Below, piece by piece: positions 1-10,074 of a stretch of DNA of 64,000 bases. Below the pieces are notes generated by a model. The model saw nothing but the letters and a program-made list of their open reading frames with translations, was not told the DNA's origin and did no database searches. The DNA is from Solen grandis (Eukaryota > Mollusca > Bivalvia > Adapedonta > Solenidae), in NCBI GenBank assembly GCA_021229015.1, contig CM037780.1, forward strand, positions 70,193,656 through 70,257,655. Direction: 5' to 3'. The position numbers and the translations under genes are program-made. Every line of letters starts with the position of its first letter. Positions within the stretch are counted from its first letter, which is position 1.

Positions 1-210
1 GTGGATAAAACCTTCCACGAAATCGAAATTGTTCTTAAATAGTTTGGGGAAAATAGGCTATAGATGTTGTGCTATCAAAAATGTCAAGATTTTCTTATTG
101 TAATCTTCATCTCAAAATAAAACGGCAAATCTTGAACCTGATTACAATATTTGATTTTCAGTCTGAGAGAAAATTGGACCAAGATCAGAATTATGAATCC
201 TTTTCCAAGC
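1..210. other. Unassigned AT-rich sequence
   Basis: No exon, repeat end or RNA signature is visible between the window edge and the start of the minisatellite. If the + strand FOCAD exons to the right belong to a gene that enters from the left, this is intron. Confidence 0.4.
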
Positions 211-1040
211 ACAGGGGGGACAATACTGTGATATCACAGCAGTTATTCTGGTACAGGGGGGACAATACTGTGATATCACAGCAGTTTTTCTGATACAGGG
301 GGGACAATACTGTGATATACAGTAGTTATTCTGGTACAGGGGGGAAAATACTGTGATATTACAATTGTTATTCTGGTACAGGGGGGGCAATACTGTGATA
401 TAACAGTAGTTATTCTGGTACAGGGGGGACAATACTGTGATATAACAGTAGTTATTCTGGTACAGGGGGGACAATACTGTGATATTACAATTGTTATTCT
501 GGTACAGGGGGGACAATACTGTGATATTACAGTAGTTATTCTGGTACAGGGGAGACAATACTGTGATATCACAGCAGTTATTCTGGTACAGGGGGGACAA
601 TACTGTGATATCACAGCAGTTATTCTAGTACAATACTGTGATATCACAGCAGTTATTCTGGTACAGGGGGGAAAAACTGTGATATCACAGCAGTTATTCT
701 GGTACAGGGGGAAAATACTGTGATATCACAGCAGTTATTCTGGTACAGGGGGGACAATACTGTGATATCACAGCAGTTATTCTGGTACAGGGGGGACAAT
801 ACTGTGATATTACAGCAGTTATTCTGGTACAGCGGGGACAATACTGTGATATCACAGCAGTTATTCTGGTACAGGGGGGACAATTCTGTGATATTACAGC
901 AGTTATTCTGGTACAGGGGACAATACTGTGATATCACAGCAGCTGTTATGGTACAGGGAGACAATACTGTGACATCACAGCAGTTGTTATGGTACAGGAA
1001 GACAATAATGTGACATCACAGCAGTTATTCTGGTACCCAA
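211..1040. repeat. 42-bp minisatellite, about 19-20 units
   Basis: Successive ACAGGGGGG starts are 42 bases apart (211, 253, 295 and so on). Each unit has a G-run of up to six or seven, an ACAATA spacer, a block CTGTGATATCACAG that is a perfect 14-base palindrome in most units, and GCAGTTATTCTGGT. Variants of the palindrome (GATATTACAA, GATATAACAG) cluster at 355-540; most units right of 560 carry the perfect form. One unit near 625-640 lacks the G-run. Because 42 is a multiple of 3, reading frames stay open on both strands for up to about 150 codons. These are artefacts of the repeat and not genes. Confidence 0.93.
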
Positions 1041-1239
1041 TGTACAATCTTCCAAGTGTCCTTAGGTCTGGTATATTGTGTTTATTATCATAATATCAAA
1101 TGGCAAGAGACATCAGTGTTTTTGATGGTATCCAGTACTTTCTAAAGGGTTATTCAATAAATAATGGAGTTGATTAATTTAAAAAAAAAAAAACAATAAA
1201 TTGTACATACAGTATTTTTTAATATTCTTTCAATATAAC

Positions 1240-1930
1240 CTCCTGCAGCTTTGATATTGGATTCTCATCTCTCTGGCAACAAGGGAACACCTGATGCTAA
1301 GCAGCCTTTGTTGATCTATCACACAACTATATTCATGGCAGTATAAAGTTCACTTATTTCATTATGGCTAATTCCTCTCAATGATTCCTTTAATTTTGGA
1401 AATAGAGATTAGATCATAGGTCTGGCTTCAGTGAATAAGGTAGGTGGATGAGAACTTCCCATTGGTACCTCCCAAACACAGCCTTCACAATGGCCGCCTT
1501 ATTTGGCATCTTGTTGTCATGCAGTATTGAAGGCATCACTGTAGTAACCCAGGACACTTACAGTGAATCACTGGACAAAGAATTCCCCTCAAATATGATT
1601 TAAAGTATTCTTTATTGAAAGTTAATCCCTCTGGAACACTTTTGATATCATATACTAATCTCATCAGCATATGTGGATTGTTCAAACTACTCTGGAATTT
1701 TACAGATCTTGGAGTGTGCCCTAGTCTTTCTGCTTCAATTCCAATCCAGTTTCATCATAAAATTCGAAAATGTGGTTCAACATGTTTCACTTATGTTGAA
1801 TATCTTTTCAAAAGTTCAGTATCCTCAAGTTTTCATTTCTCAACATATTTGTATTCTTGAGCTGAGTACATTAACATGATATTTCACATAATATGACAGG
1901 GAAACTACCAACAATTTGCAAAACTGATTG
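1240..1930 (-). pseudogene. Mariner transposase, catalytic C-terminal part (relic)
   Basis: Read on the - strand, 1441-1530 gives SILHDNKMPNKAA followed by WEVLIHLPYSLKPDL. These match the mariner block around the second catalytic aspartate (LHDNA.P) and the WEVLPHPPYSPDL block before the third. Upstream on the same strand, PEGLTFNKEYF near 1610-1650 matches the mariner segment before the second aspartate. A stop follows PDL and there are further stops and frameshifts, so it cannot code. The matching N-terminal part is at 4877-5060. Confidence 0.8.
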
Positions 1931-2060
1931 ATCCTTGTTACCAATCTTTTAATATTGGAAATGCAAGGAAAAACTATCAAAACATTCAGTTAAAAAACAA
2001 AGTGCATGTTTGATTATCCATACACTTTTCATTAAACTATGTATGCAAGTCATTTAGAGT

Positions 2061-4246
2061 CCTAGTTATACCCCCGCAAGCCAAGTTTGAGAGGGGTGTA
2101 AAGGAGCTGGTCTGTTGGTTTGTCGGTCTGTCTGTCCATCCCAAAACCTTGTGCCATTTCTTTACCGATTTGGTTCATATTTCATGTTTGCATTGTTAAT
2201 CATGTGGAGAGGATGTTGACATAAATTTCTCTTGAATTATCTCAAGGATTACAAGGAGTTATTGCCCCTGATTCAACTCTAAATATCTTGTGACGCAAAG
2301 GTCTTCTCCATTCCTTTACTGATTCAGTTGGAATTTTGTGTGTGCATTCATAATGAGGTGGAGAGGTGCGTGACATAAATATCACTTGGGTTATCCCAAG
2401 GATTACTGAGTTATTGCCCTTGATTCGACTAAATATCTTGTGACGCAAACTTCTTTTCTTCATTTCTTAACCGATTCAGTTCAATTTTGTTGAAGGGATG
2501 TGTAAATTTCACTTGAGTTGTCTCAAGGATGCAAAGTTTATGCCCTGGTCCCATTTTTGAAGTCTCTGTTTAATTCTGTTTTTTTTTGGCCAGAACATAA
2601 CTTGAAAACTATACAAGGTATTGACTTGAAACTTAAAATGAAAACAGATTGCGACTAGGAAAAGTGCAGTATCCAAGAACTGTAACTTTATCTGGTCCCA
2701 TTTTTAGCTCACCTGAGCACGAAGTGCTCAAGGTGAGCTATTGTGATCACCTTTTGTCCGTCGTCCGTCGTCCGTGCGTCCGTCCGTCGTCAACAATTTG
2801 CTTTAAAGAACATCTCCTCCTGAACCGCTGAAGGGATTTTGACCAAACTTCACAGGAATCATCCTTATGATGCCCTCTATCAAAGTTGTACAAATTATTC
2901 AGATTGGTTGAAAAAGTAGGTCACAGGAGCTAAAAATAGATTTTAAAAACTCAAACTTTGAAAATCTTCTTCTGCAAAACTGCAAGGCCTAGAGCTTAGA
3001 TATTTGGTATGTAGCATCATCTAATGGTTCATTACCAAGATTGTTCAAATCATAGCCCTATGGTGATAAATGCCCCCGCACCAGGGTCACTTGTTTTACA
3101 TAGAGTTATATAGGAAAATCTTAAAAAATCTTCTTCTGTAAATCCATAAGGCCCAGAGCTTAGATATTTGGTATGTAGCATCATCTAATGGTTCATTACC
3201 AAGATTGTTCAAATCATAGCCTTACGGTGATAAATGACCCCGCACCAGTGGTCACTTGTTTCACATAGAGTTACATAGGAAAAGACCTAGAGCTTAATCT
3301 ATAGATTTGATGTGAAATATTGTCTAGTGGTCCGTACCCACATAATTCATATAGACCAATCATAAAAAAAATATTTTGCAATATTACTAGTTTGAGAGAT
3401 TATGACTAGATAATGGTTAAAATTTGGCCCTTGATTGAATCACTTTTTACTTTAAATTACATACTTGATATATGTTTTATATTAAAATCAGTATCTACGA
3501 TTAAATAAAATGATAAAAAGACTAAGAGTATATATTGTGTCAATTGTATATTAAATAAAGGTTTTCTTTAAGAAAGATATGAAAGTACAGATAATCGTAT
3601 TGTTGGTAATAAAAACACATTCGGTCGTTTTAGGTTATAATATTATTAACCAATGAAAAATTAGGAAACTATTCAGCCCTCCATTTCTGGTTTCAGTTTG
3701 GTAGGTATACGATTCTCTTCAGAAATTTCAAGATCATTAATCTAACAGACCTAAAAAGCGATTGAAAAGTAGGTCAGTAGGTCAAATCTTAGAAAAACCT
3801 TGTTTACACACTGGAGGCCACAATTTTGATTCAATCTTCCTCAAACTTGGTCAGCACAAATGTCCTCAGGTGAGCGTCTTTAGGGCCATCTTGGCCCTCT
3901 TGTTTAATTATATCCCTTTGTTAAATTGCTTTTTTTTTTCTTGTCCCAAACAAAACTCAAATATTATACATGGTATTTACTTGAAACTTAAAATGTAAAG
4001 AGATGGCGACTAGGAGAAGTACAATATCTAAGAACTGTAGCTCTACACTTTTAATCTACTGTGCCAAACAACCATTATTGACTCACTGTCCACTTAAAGT
4101 AAAAACTTTACTTACTGATTACTTACTATCAAAACCAGTATACTATGTATACAGGTTCTTATCTATGCTCTGCCTGGAGTCTGGCTTCTCCTGTATCAAA
4201 GTATTTTGCGGGGGTATTAATCACCTTCAGTGATAGCTCTAGTTTT
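2061..4246. mobile_element. Dispersed element with CCCCCGCAA subterminal inverted repeats
   Basis: The left end has CTAGTTATACCCCCGCAAG (2063-2081). The right end, read on the other strand, has TTAATACCCCCGCAAAATAC preceded by CTAGAGCTATCACTG. The shared ATACCCCCGCAA forms inverted repeats. Between 2180 and 2530 a block of about 180 bases (lines with 'aaggattac..gagttattgcccttgattc..ctaaatatcttgtgacgcaaa') repeats two to three times. An A-family element is inserted inside (2701-3905). The same type of end recurs at 16872-17665. No coding capacity is seen. Confidence 0.6.
2701..3905 (-). mobile_element. A-family element (copy A1), reverse orientation
   Basis: On the - strand it starts AACAAGAGGGCCAAGATGGCCC (right edge, 3905) and ends in a hairpin CTTGAGCACTTCGTGCTCAG followed by GTGAGCTAAAAA (left edge). 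The (CCGTCCGT)n track next to the 3' hairpin is the usual 'GACGGACGG' motif of this family. It is nested inside the 2061-4246 element, which is itself inside the mariner element, giving three levels of insertion. Confidence 0.8.
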
Positions 4247-4317
4247 TATTTTTCTGATAGCAAAATTCACACTTGATAATTGTAATACAGCATGCCCATT
4301 TACTACATGCAGAGGGT

Positions 4318-4319
4318 CC

Positions 4320-4350
<31 letters not shown>

Positions 4351-4365
4351 AAAAAAAAAAAAAAA
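4318..4365. repeat. Poly-C (23) followed directly by poly-A (25)
   Basis: A run of C from 4318 to 4340 changes directly into a run of A from 4341 to 4365. It could be a real low-complexity tract or a collapsed or padded assembly run. Confidence 0.9.
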
Positions 4366-4564
4366 TTGGCCATATACCCCTAAAATTGTAGGGACTTCCA
4401 TATTAATGGGTACAAAATTAAGGAAAAACAGCCATTGTACCCCCAGTTACAGAACTCAGTGGGCACACTAATAAAATGGACACTGTGAGTGTGATAATGT
4501 TTCTTGTTTTCATTTGGATCAACTTACATTTTGCACACCAATATGTGCTGTTAGGAAGCAACTG

Positions 4565-4845
4565 TTGTTTACAGATTTGTCTTTTTATGTCCTCCATCTT
4601 CGTGATCATTTCCAGTTCACTAACGAGAACTCAATACACCATCTTAGAAATAATATTTTTGACTGTTGTTGATTTTGGACAGTTTTTTTTTTTTAATTTG
4701 TTTTTAATTATCATGGACAATTTATTATATTTGAAGGGAATGATTCAATTGTGAATATATTTAATATAAAGTTTAGGGATTGTTTTGTTCATTTTTCTTG
4801 CAATAACTTTTATGCTGATGAAATCTAGATACTCAAGAATACATA
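4565..4845 (+). repeat. Segment duplicated at 38495-38750
   Basis: This stretch aligns along its length with 38495-38750 in the same orientation. Both hold AGTTCACTAACGAGAACTCA, TTTTTGACTGTTG, TTTGAAGGGAAT and GGGATTGTTTTGTTCATTTT in the same order and spacing, with substitutions and small indels between. At 38.5 kb the block lies at the start of the SERF first intron. Here it is part of the insertion that splits the mariner element. It may be an unnamed dispersed repeat or a small duplication of the SERF intron. Confidence 0.7.
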
Positions 4846-4876
4846 TTTCTATATGTTTTTTTTTCAGTTTTTAAGA

Positions 4877-5060
4877 GTGAGTGTGGCACTTATTGTGTTG
4901 CTGTCTTTTGACATGTAAATGCTACGTCAAATAGTGTGAACTGACCCTTCATTTATCCCAGTTTCATGAGCTATCTCTGCTGAAGTAATTTGTCTATCAG
5001 AGAGAAGAAGTTGAGCAACTATATCCAAGTTACTATCATCAGTCACAGAAACTGTTCAAC
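4877..5060 (-). pseudogene. Mariner transposase, N-terminal helix-turn-helix part (relic)
   Basis: Translation of the - strand gives DSNLDIVAQLLLSDRQ and then ITSAEIAHETGINEGSVHTI, the recognisable second helix-turn-helix of mariner transposases, followed by a stop and MSKDSNTISA. It is the N-terminal counterpart of the catalytic relic at 1240-1930. The two together cover most of one transposase in the right order. Confidence 0.78.
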
Positions 5061-5301
5061 CAATTTAATTGCTGATATGGTTGAAGTATAAATATCTTAA
5101 GTTTCATGAAGGGATGTTTATCCAGTCAAGAAATATTCAACAACTCTCACTATTTATTGAATGACCCTCTTACCTATTAGTTAATCATTATATTTCCCAT
5201 TTTATACATTTTGTATGCTTTTATCATTCTTCTGGGAGACAACTCTGTATGTGCATTCATCATTTTTCTAGTGACAGGGAAACAACTCTGTATCTACTCA
5301 G

Positions 5302-5446
5302 TGTATGCTTCACGATGATGAAGTTCTCCAACAGCAAGTTGACAGAGGTCATGCCCCGGGTACAGTGGCTTCTGGAGATCATGGGTCATGTGCGTAACAT
5401 TGTCACAGGAGTTGTCCAGTTGTCCGGGGAAGTGGATGTTAAACAG
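5302..5446 (+). CDS. FOCAD: Focadhesin, C-terminal exon 1 of 4 (+ strand group)
   Basis: Focadhesin is a large (about 1,800-residue in vertebrates) HEAT/ARM-repeat protein, reported at focal adhesions with vinculin and needed for stability of the SKI RNA-surveillance complex. This exon follows an acceptor (ctactcag) and ends at CAG|gtacaa. It encodes 48 residues including KLTEVMPRVQWLLEIMGHVR, which matches the vertebrate block KRMEWLLELMGYIRN about 150 residues from the C terminus. The first base completes a codon begun in an earlier exon that is not in this window. The next exon is at 5830. The upstream part of the protein is read from the opposite strand at 53.6-60.4 kb, so the locus is probably misassembled. 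Confidence 0.87.
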
Positions 5447-5829
5447 GTACAAATATTTGTGAAATAAATTGTGAAAAATAGTTAAAATCTACAGCATTTA
5501 GCCAAGCAGACATAGTCTATAAAATACTGAAATATTGTTGATGGGACAAAACCAAAAAAAAAGAAAAAACTATCACATTGTTAGAAGATTATTGAAATGC
5601 ATCACAGTTGTTGTACATACATCTAAAGTTAGAGAGTAATTATGTATTGGGATGGTTCTGACATCATCATCCTTCATGGTAGTGCCAGTGTTAGACCTGT
5701 CTTTTATGGCCTTGAAGATTGGAAGGAACTGGCATGACTTCTTACTCATACTTAAGATTGTACAGGTGTAAAAATATGTCCAACTGTCTGTTATGCAAGA
5801 TTATGAAATTTAGAATCTTATCTTTACAG
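5447..5829 (+). other. FOCAD intron without other features
   Basis: AT-rich sequence between the donor at 5447 (gtacaa) and the acceptor at 5829 (ctttacag). Nothing else is recognised. Confidence 0.6.
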
Positions 5830-6081
5830 GTGGCAAGCTATGCTGTTAATATTATTGCAGCAGCCATGTGTGCTTGGACCAGCAATCTACCCCAAGCAGT
5901 TCAAAGTCTGAATCTTGATAACTTCACAGTCAAGCAAAAAGTATCATCTGATTGGTCAGCTGCTTCCCAAACTTCTTCTCTTGGCTCTGACGAGGCAAAA
6001 TTACTGCTGCAACCACTAGATCTACTGCAAAGTTGCATGAAGGAGTTTGAAAATGAGCCTTGGAGTGAGACATTACAAAAG
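5830..6081 (+). CDS. FOCAD: Focadhesin, C-terminal exon 2 of 4
   Basis: Exactly 84 codons lie between tctttacag and AAG|gtatgt. The exon starts VASYAVNIIAAAMCAW, which matches the vertebrate segment with VVAW, and closes with ENEPWSETLQK, which matches the vertebrate KEPWKEQTQK. The serine-rich stretch in the middle (about residues 39-53 of the exon) is the variable part of the family. Both splice phases are 0, so it joins cleanly to 5446 on one side and 8131 on the other. Confidence 0.88.
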
Positions 6082-7370
6082 GTATGTTGATCCATCTCAA
6101 GAAATAGATAATAGACGTATGGCAGAGTTCTTCATAAAATGGCCTAAGTAATCCACTAGTCTTGTGACAGGTCTGCACATTTGTCCAGATATTAACTCCT
6201 ACCAAGGGCAGATGGATTCAACTTTGGCATTGTCTGCCCAGCACATATCTAAAAAAATCATTTGATAGATTCTTACGAAACTTATATATGTATAACCACC
6301 ATGTGCTGATGTGTATGAAGTTTGGACAAATTCACTTCATTTATACCTTTTTGCAATACTCTAGCATCTTCATTTCTGAAGCTATCAGCCATAATGCATA
6401 GTTAGATTATGTCTGATATCAACTGATTCGTTCAGGATTAGTTATGGTCCTTGAATTTTATCAAAAAATGCCAGATTTCATTTTTTTTTTTACACTCTAG
6501 CATATGCATTTATTAATCAATCTTCATTAAACTTACACACTTTGTTAATTGCAATGATATCTTAATGGAGTTCCATTATGGCTGATATTGGACCAATAGA
6601 TCTACAGTTAAGAGACATGAAATATCAGAAAAGCACACAGATTTGCTGTAAATTTGTCCATTTTTTTCTATACAGAGTATGTCAACCTATTTTACTCACC
6701 CTGGCATCAGTGTCGGCATCACACCTAAGTTAAGGTTTTGCATGCAAGTTACTATCATGCATATATCTTAGTAAACAACTATGCTTATTAGTATTTACAT
6801 CAGAAGGGACTATAGGATTGCCCTTTCATCTGTCTGCCCTTCTGTCCGTCCGGAAATCTGGATCTCGCAATAACTTAAAAATTATCTAAGATAATATTAT
6901 GAAACTTGGTATATAAATAGATGGCAGTATGAAGATTCTGCACGTCACTTTGCTTTTTTTTCTTGGACCAGAATTCTGGTTGCTATGGTAATGGAAAACT
7001 TATGCAACTCTAGGTATGGGACTCATGTGTTGTGTGCAACACCAGTTACTTGTTGATTTAATACTTCACAATGCTTTTATTTCAGCAATACATCACTGGA
7101 TTGACTTGAAATTCCACATAGGTGTTAAGGGGCAGCAGACCATTAAGTGTGATAACTCTGACAGAATTTATTGTAAAAATGGCCCTTTTGAACTTTAAAA
7201 TTTTTGTTAAGGTTTTGAATGCAAGTAAATTTGGTCTTATACTAGGATATGAATACCTCTTAGTAACTTAATATGCCTATTGATTTAATACTTCAGTAAG
7301 AACTTTTGGCATTAAACAAACAAGTGAGATAACTTTTGATCAAATTTGATACACTTTTCGGACTAACACA
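6082..7370. other. FOCAD intron with old dispersed-repeat fragments
   Basis: A-family-like core phrases and (CTGTCCGTCC)-type tails at 6835-6855 show reverse-orientation fragments of tandem-core elements, but no complete end can be defined. No coding sequence is seen. Confidence 0.45.
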
Positions 7371-7995
7371 ACCTAAACAAAGAAGGGGCAGGAAAGTCAA
7401 GCACACCGTCACTGGTTTTAAAAATCTTCATGTCAAAAACCATGTGGCTTAGAGCATAAATATTTTTGTGTGTCATTGCCTAGTAGTTTGTTCATATCAT
7501 AGCCCAGAGGTTAAAATTGGCTATGCCCTATGTTGACTTGTCTTTACATAAACTTACATGAGGTAGCTATGACCTTCATTTTCCGACCACTGTTCTAACA
7601 AACTCAACCCGGCCCCCGGATCGAACCCAGTTCGCCGGCGTGCAAGTCCAGTGCTCTAACCACTGAGCCAAAGAGTTGACTCCCTGACGCAGTTGTCAGA
7701 GATTGTATATACACCTATGACAATGCATCATCACATAGTTTTGTGTGGAATTGAACTTTGACCTTGATCAACTCTTGAATTTTTAAGTTATGACCTTCTT
7801 ATTTGGACCACAGATATTGCTTAAGCTATATATACACCCTTTGGACCTCAATCACTGTTTGATTTATGGAACTGAAATGATCTTGCTGTATTCCTGCATG
7901 TCTTATGTAGTCAGTAAACTATTGTATATAGTAACTTGTGTAGGCAAAGAAGGCAATATTTCTCAGGTGAGCATCCTCAGGGCCATCTCAGCAGA
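7370..7995 (-). mobile_element. A-family element fragment, reverse orientation
   Basis: The right edge reads CTCAGGTGAGCATCCTCAGGGCCATCT, which on the - strand is a degenerate A-family 5' end (AGATGGCCCTGAG..GCTCACCTGAG; at most 20 bases of each block quoted elsewhere). The interior has typical core phrases such as 'catagccc', 'taaaacaagt' and 'tgccta' on the - strand. The 3' hairpin is missing, and a tRNA-like SINE sits inside at about 7575-7700. Confidence 0.55.
7575..7700 (-). mobile_element. tRNA-derived SINE head
   Basis: On the - strand there is a good A box, TGGCTCAGTGGTTAGAGCA (7670-7652), and a B box, GGGTTCGATCC (7628-7618). The flanks do not pair as an acceptor stem, so this is a tRNA-derived SINE and not a working tRNA gene. 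Confidence 0.7.
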
Positions 7996-8130
7996 TAGCT
8001 TGTGTCCACTTTTTTTCCCAAAACTGCTGCATATAGCTTATTTCATATACATGTATTTTTAAGAAGCTTCATCTGCATGAAACAGTATTGTTATTTTTGT
8101 ACCAATGTCTTCTCTTTGTGTATGCCCCAG

Positions 8131-8203
8131 GTGCTGGACTGGATGATATTCATGTGTGGACAAGGAGATACTCTGCCCCCCCTGGTACAACACTCTCTGT
8201 ATG
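8131..8203 (+). CDS. FOCAD: Focadhesin, C-terminal exon 3 of 4
   Basis: 73 bases between tatgccccag and TATG|gtaaga encode VLDWMIFMCGQGDTLPPLVQ and HSLY, plus the first base of a codon finished by the exon at 9983. It matches the vertebrate FIDWLFSIME block close to the focadhesin C terminus. Confidence 0.87.
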
Positions 8204-8218
8204 GTAAGAATTCAGTTT

Positions 8219-8460
8219 TTAACCCTTTCCCTCATATAGACTCATTTTGACGCACTCAATAGGTACCACATAAAGCCTGATCTGCAGAAAACCACAGTTA
8301 AACCTTACCAAATTTAATTACAAAATCCTCATTTCCAGACCACTGAGGAGCAGCGAACAGCATAAAACCTGATCAGCCTGCGAGTTACTCGCAGGCTGAT
8401 CTGGTTTTATGCTGTTCGCATAGGTCTTTTCATGGTTTCCTCTATGGGGGAAAGGGTTAA
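8219..8460 (-). mobile_element. TTAA-flanked palindromic MITE, family C (copy C1)
   Basis: Bounded by TTAACCCTTTCCCTCATATA on the left and the inverted form GGGGGAAAGGGTTAA on the right. The TTAA at both edges followed by CCC is what piggyBac-type elements leave. The middle is a near-perfect palindrome of about 60 bases centred on GCGAGTTACTCGC. It lies in the FOCAD intron just after exon 3. Confidence 0.85.
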
Positions 8461-9101
8461 TTGGTTTCTTTTACAATGATTGCTGGGGAGATCTGTATTA
8501 GGAAAGTCCAGTTGTTGACACAGATGGTGGCTTATGCCTGTTTCCTAATATAGGAAGAAACCCGAGAAAAAGTCTACCAAGAACCTACTTTGTTAAATAA
8601 GACACACCAACCGAGGGCTCGACCCAGATGCATTGATGAGAAGCATGTGTATTTAAATTAACCATTTTGCTGTCCAGAAACCTGCATTCTGTTCTGTATG
8701 TATTTATGTATCTGAGGCTTAAATGTGTTTCACACTGGCCAAAAAGTAAGAGAAATACATGTAAATAGCAAACAAAAGGACAGTGTTGTACATTGATGTT
8801 GAATTAATTATACCCGTGTTTTTGTTTGTTTTTTTGTTTTTTTGCTGTTGTTTTTTAAAGGGTAAAACTGATACTTGCAACTGATTAATTTTGAAAAACA
8901 GTAAAATTGTGATGGTCTGAGGACTGACTTTCCAAGAACCTTGTTTTGTCAAAGGTATATAACATGTACCCAGTCTCAATGTGGATTACATTATTTGCAA
9001 TCATTATCATGAGATATTTAAAGTAGGGCTAGCTACTCCAGTGATTCAAGCTCATGTGCAAGTAACTGTTTACTTCAAGGTCTGTATTAATTTAGACTTC
9101 A
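8461..9101. other. FOCAD intron, no recognised feature
   Basis: AT-rich sequence with a T-rich tract at 8818-8860. Nothing codes. Confidence 0.5.
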
Positions 9102-9343
9102 TTAACCCTTTCCCTCATAGAGGACACCATGAAAAGACCTATGTGAACAGCATAAAACCTGATCAGCCTGCGAGTAACTCGCAGGCTGATCAGTTTTTAT
9201 GCTGTTCGCTGCTCCTCAGTGGTCTGGAAATGAGGATTTTGTAATTAAATTTGGTAAGGTTTAACTGTGGTTTTCTGCAGATCAGGCTTTATGTGGTACC
9301 TATTGAGTGCATCAAAATGAGTCTATATGAGGGAAAGGGTTAA
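9102..9343 (+). mobile_element. TTAA-flanked palindromic MITE, family C (copy C2)
   Basis: Same family as the copy at 8219 but in the opposite orientation and under 1 kb away, so the two could pair as a large hairpin in RNA or single-stranded DNA. Ends TTAACCCTTTCCCTCATAGA and ATATGAGGGAAAGGGTTAA; central palindrome intact. Confidence 0.87.
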
Positions 9344-9689
9344 CTTACTCAAAAACACAGAACATTGAATCAATGCGAGATGAAATGTTTCCAGTCGTTT
9401 TCATGGTACTGTAAAAAGAAATGATATATCAATTAATGAGTGTGAAAAGCTTAAAAATGTGTAGGCTTCAACAGTCCATAACTATCCAAGATTTATTATT
9501 CCTCATCAGTCCTCAGATTTTTATTCTACTGTACATTAAGAGGTGAAAAATAAGGAAATGTCAGAAGCTGCGGCTAGTCTCCTGTAAAGGAACCTGACAA
9601 TTCCAAGCAGAACATAATGAACTGAACAACTGCATCTTTCCCAATAATTGACCTGTTTATGATAGGCCCATTGTTTCTGGAAAGAAAAT

Positions 9690-9925
9690 GACATGTTGTT
9701 GTTGGATTTAAGTTCATTACCACTTCAGTCCCACTGATAGTATTTCAGTCATTTGGAGACCGTGTCACCTTTTCTCTACACAGGGCCAACCAGTCCTGGA
9801 ACTACCATTATAAGCTAAGCTTCAAGCAAGGGAGCTATACCAGTACCATTATTTACTACTTTGGTATGTCGTGGCTGGGGATCGAACCCACAACCTCCCT
9901 TTTGCCTGTTCTGTGCTGTTTAGTG
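9690..9925 (-). mobile_element. tRNA-derived SINE
   Basis: On the - strand a B-box-like GGGTTCGATCCC (9889-9878) is followed by a body with 'actggtatagctcccttgct' and a tail with TGACTGAAATACTATCAGTG. Two related copies occur at 50288-50590 and 20722-20890. The A box is decayed here. Confidence 0.65.
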
Positions 9926-9982
9926 AGTATGGGGTGGGGGGAGGTGTTTCAGAGAATTGACTTTTCCTTCTTCTATTTATAG

Positions 9983-10074
9983 AATGTCTGATGTGTCTTC
10001 GCAGTTTTACAACCTTCAAGAAAACTGCCGTGTGGACAAAGGCTTGCTCTTCGTCTTTGATGACCAGTGCGTAG
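9983..10074 (+). CDS. FOCAD: Focadhesin, last exon and stop
   Basis: The exon starts after ttctatttatag and, with the last base of the previous exon, encodes ECLMCLRSFTTFKKTAVWTK and then ACSSSLMTSA before TAG at 10072-10074. FKKxAVWT is the conserved end of focadhesin (vertebrate FKKKAVWTRA). The clam tail is several residues longer than the vertebrate one. The four + strand exons give 186 continuous residues. Confidence 0.88.

Larger units (their letters stand above)
1143..5172 (-). mobile_element. Mariner element split by nested insertions
   Basis: The two ends match as inverted repeats. The left end at 1143-1172 reads TAAAGGGTTATTCAATAAAT. The right end at 5141-5172, read on the - strand, gives TAAGAGGGTCATTCAATAAA, and both continue with a GAGTTG block. 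A TA, the target of Tc1/mariner elements, sits at each edge. Minus-strand transposase remains lie inside in the correct order for one element: N-terminal part at the right, C-terminal part at the left, with about 3 kb of unrelated repeat between them. The element is dead, with stops and frameshifts throughout. Confidence 0.8.

Noticed and set aside
142..1013. Open frames of 97-152 codons on both strands in the minisatellite, with repeated YQNN or WYRGDN peptides
   Set aside because: They arise because the repeat unit is 42 bases, a multiple of three. Several frames on both strands are open at once and there are no gene signals.
4476..4754. 92-codon hydrophobic frame that could be a membrane protein
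   Set aside because: It lies in repeat debris inside the split mariner. The hydrophobicity comes from T-rich DNA, and the homologous block at 38.5 kb does not keep the frame.
7610..7680. Possible functional tRNA gene on the - strand
   Set aside because: A and B boxes are good but the acceptor and anticodon stems do not pair, and similar heads occur with SINE bodies elsewhere in the window.
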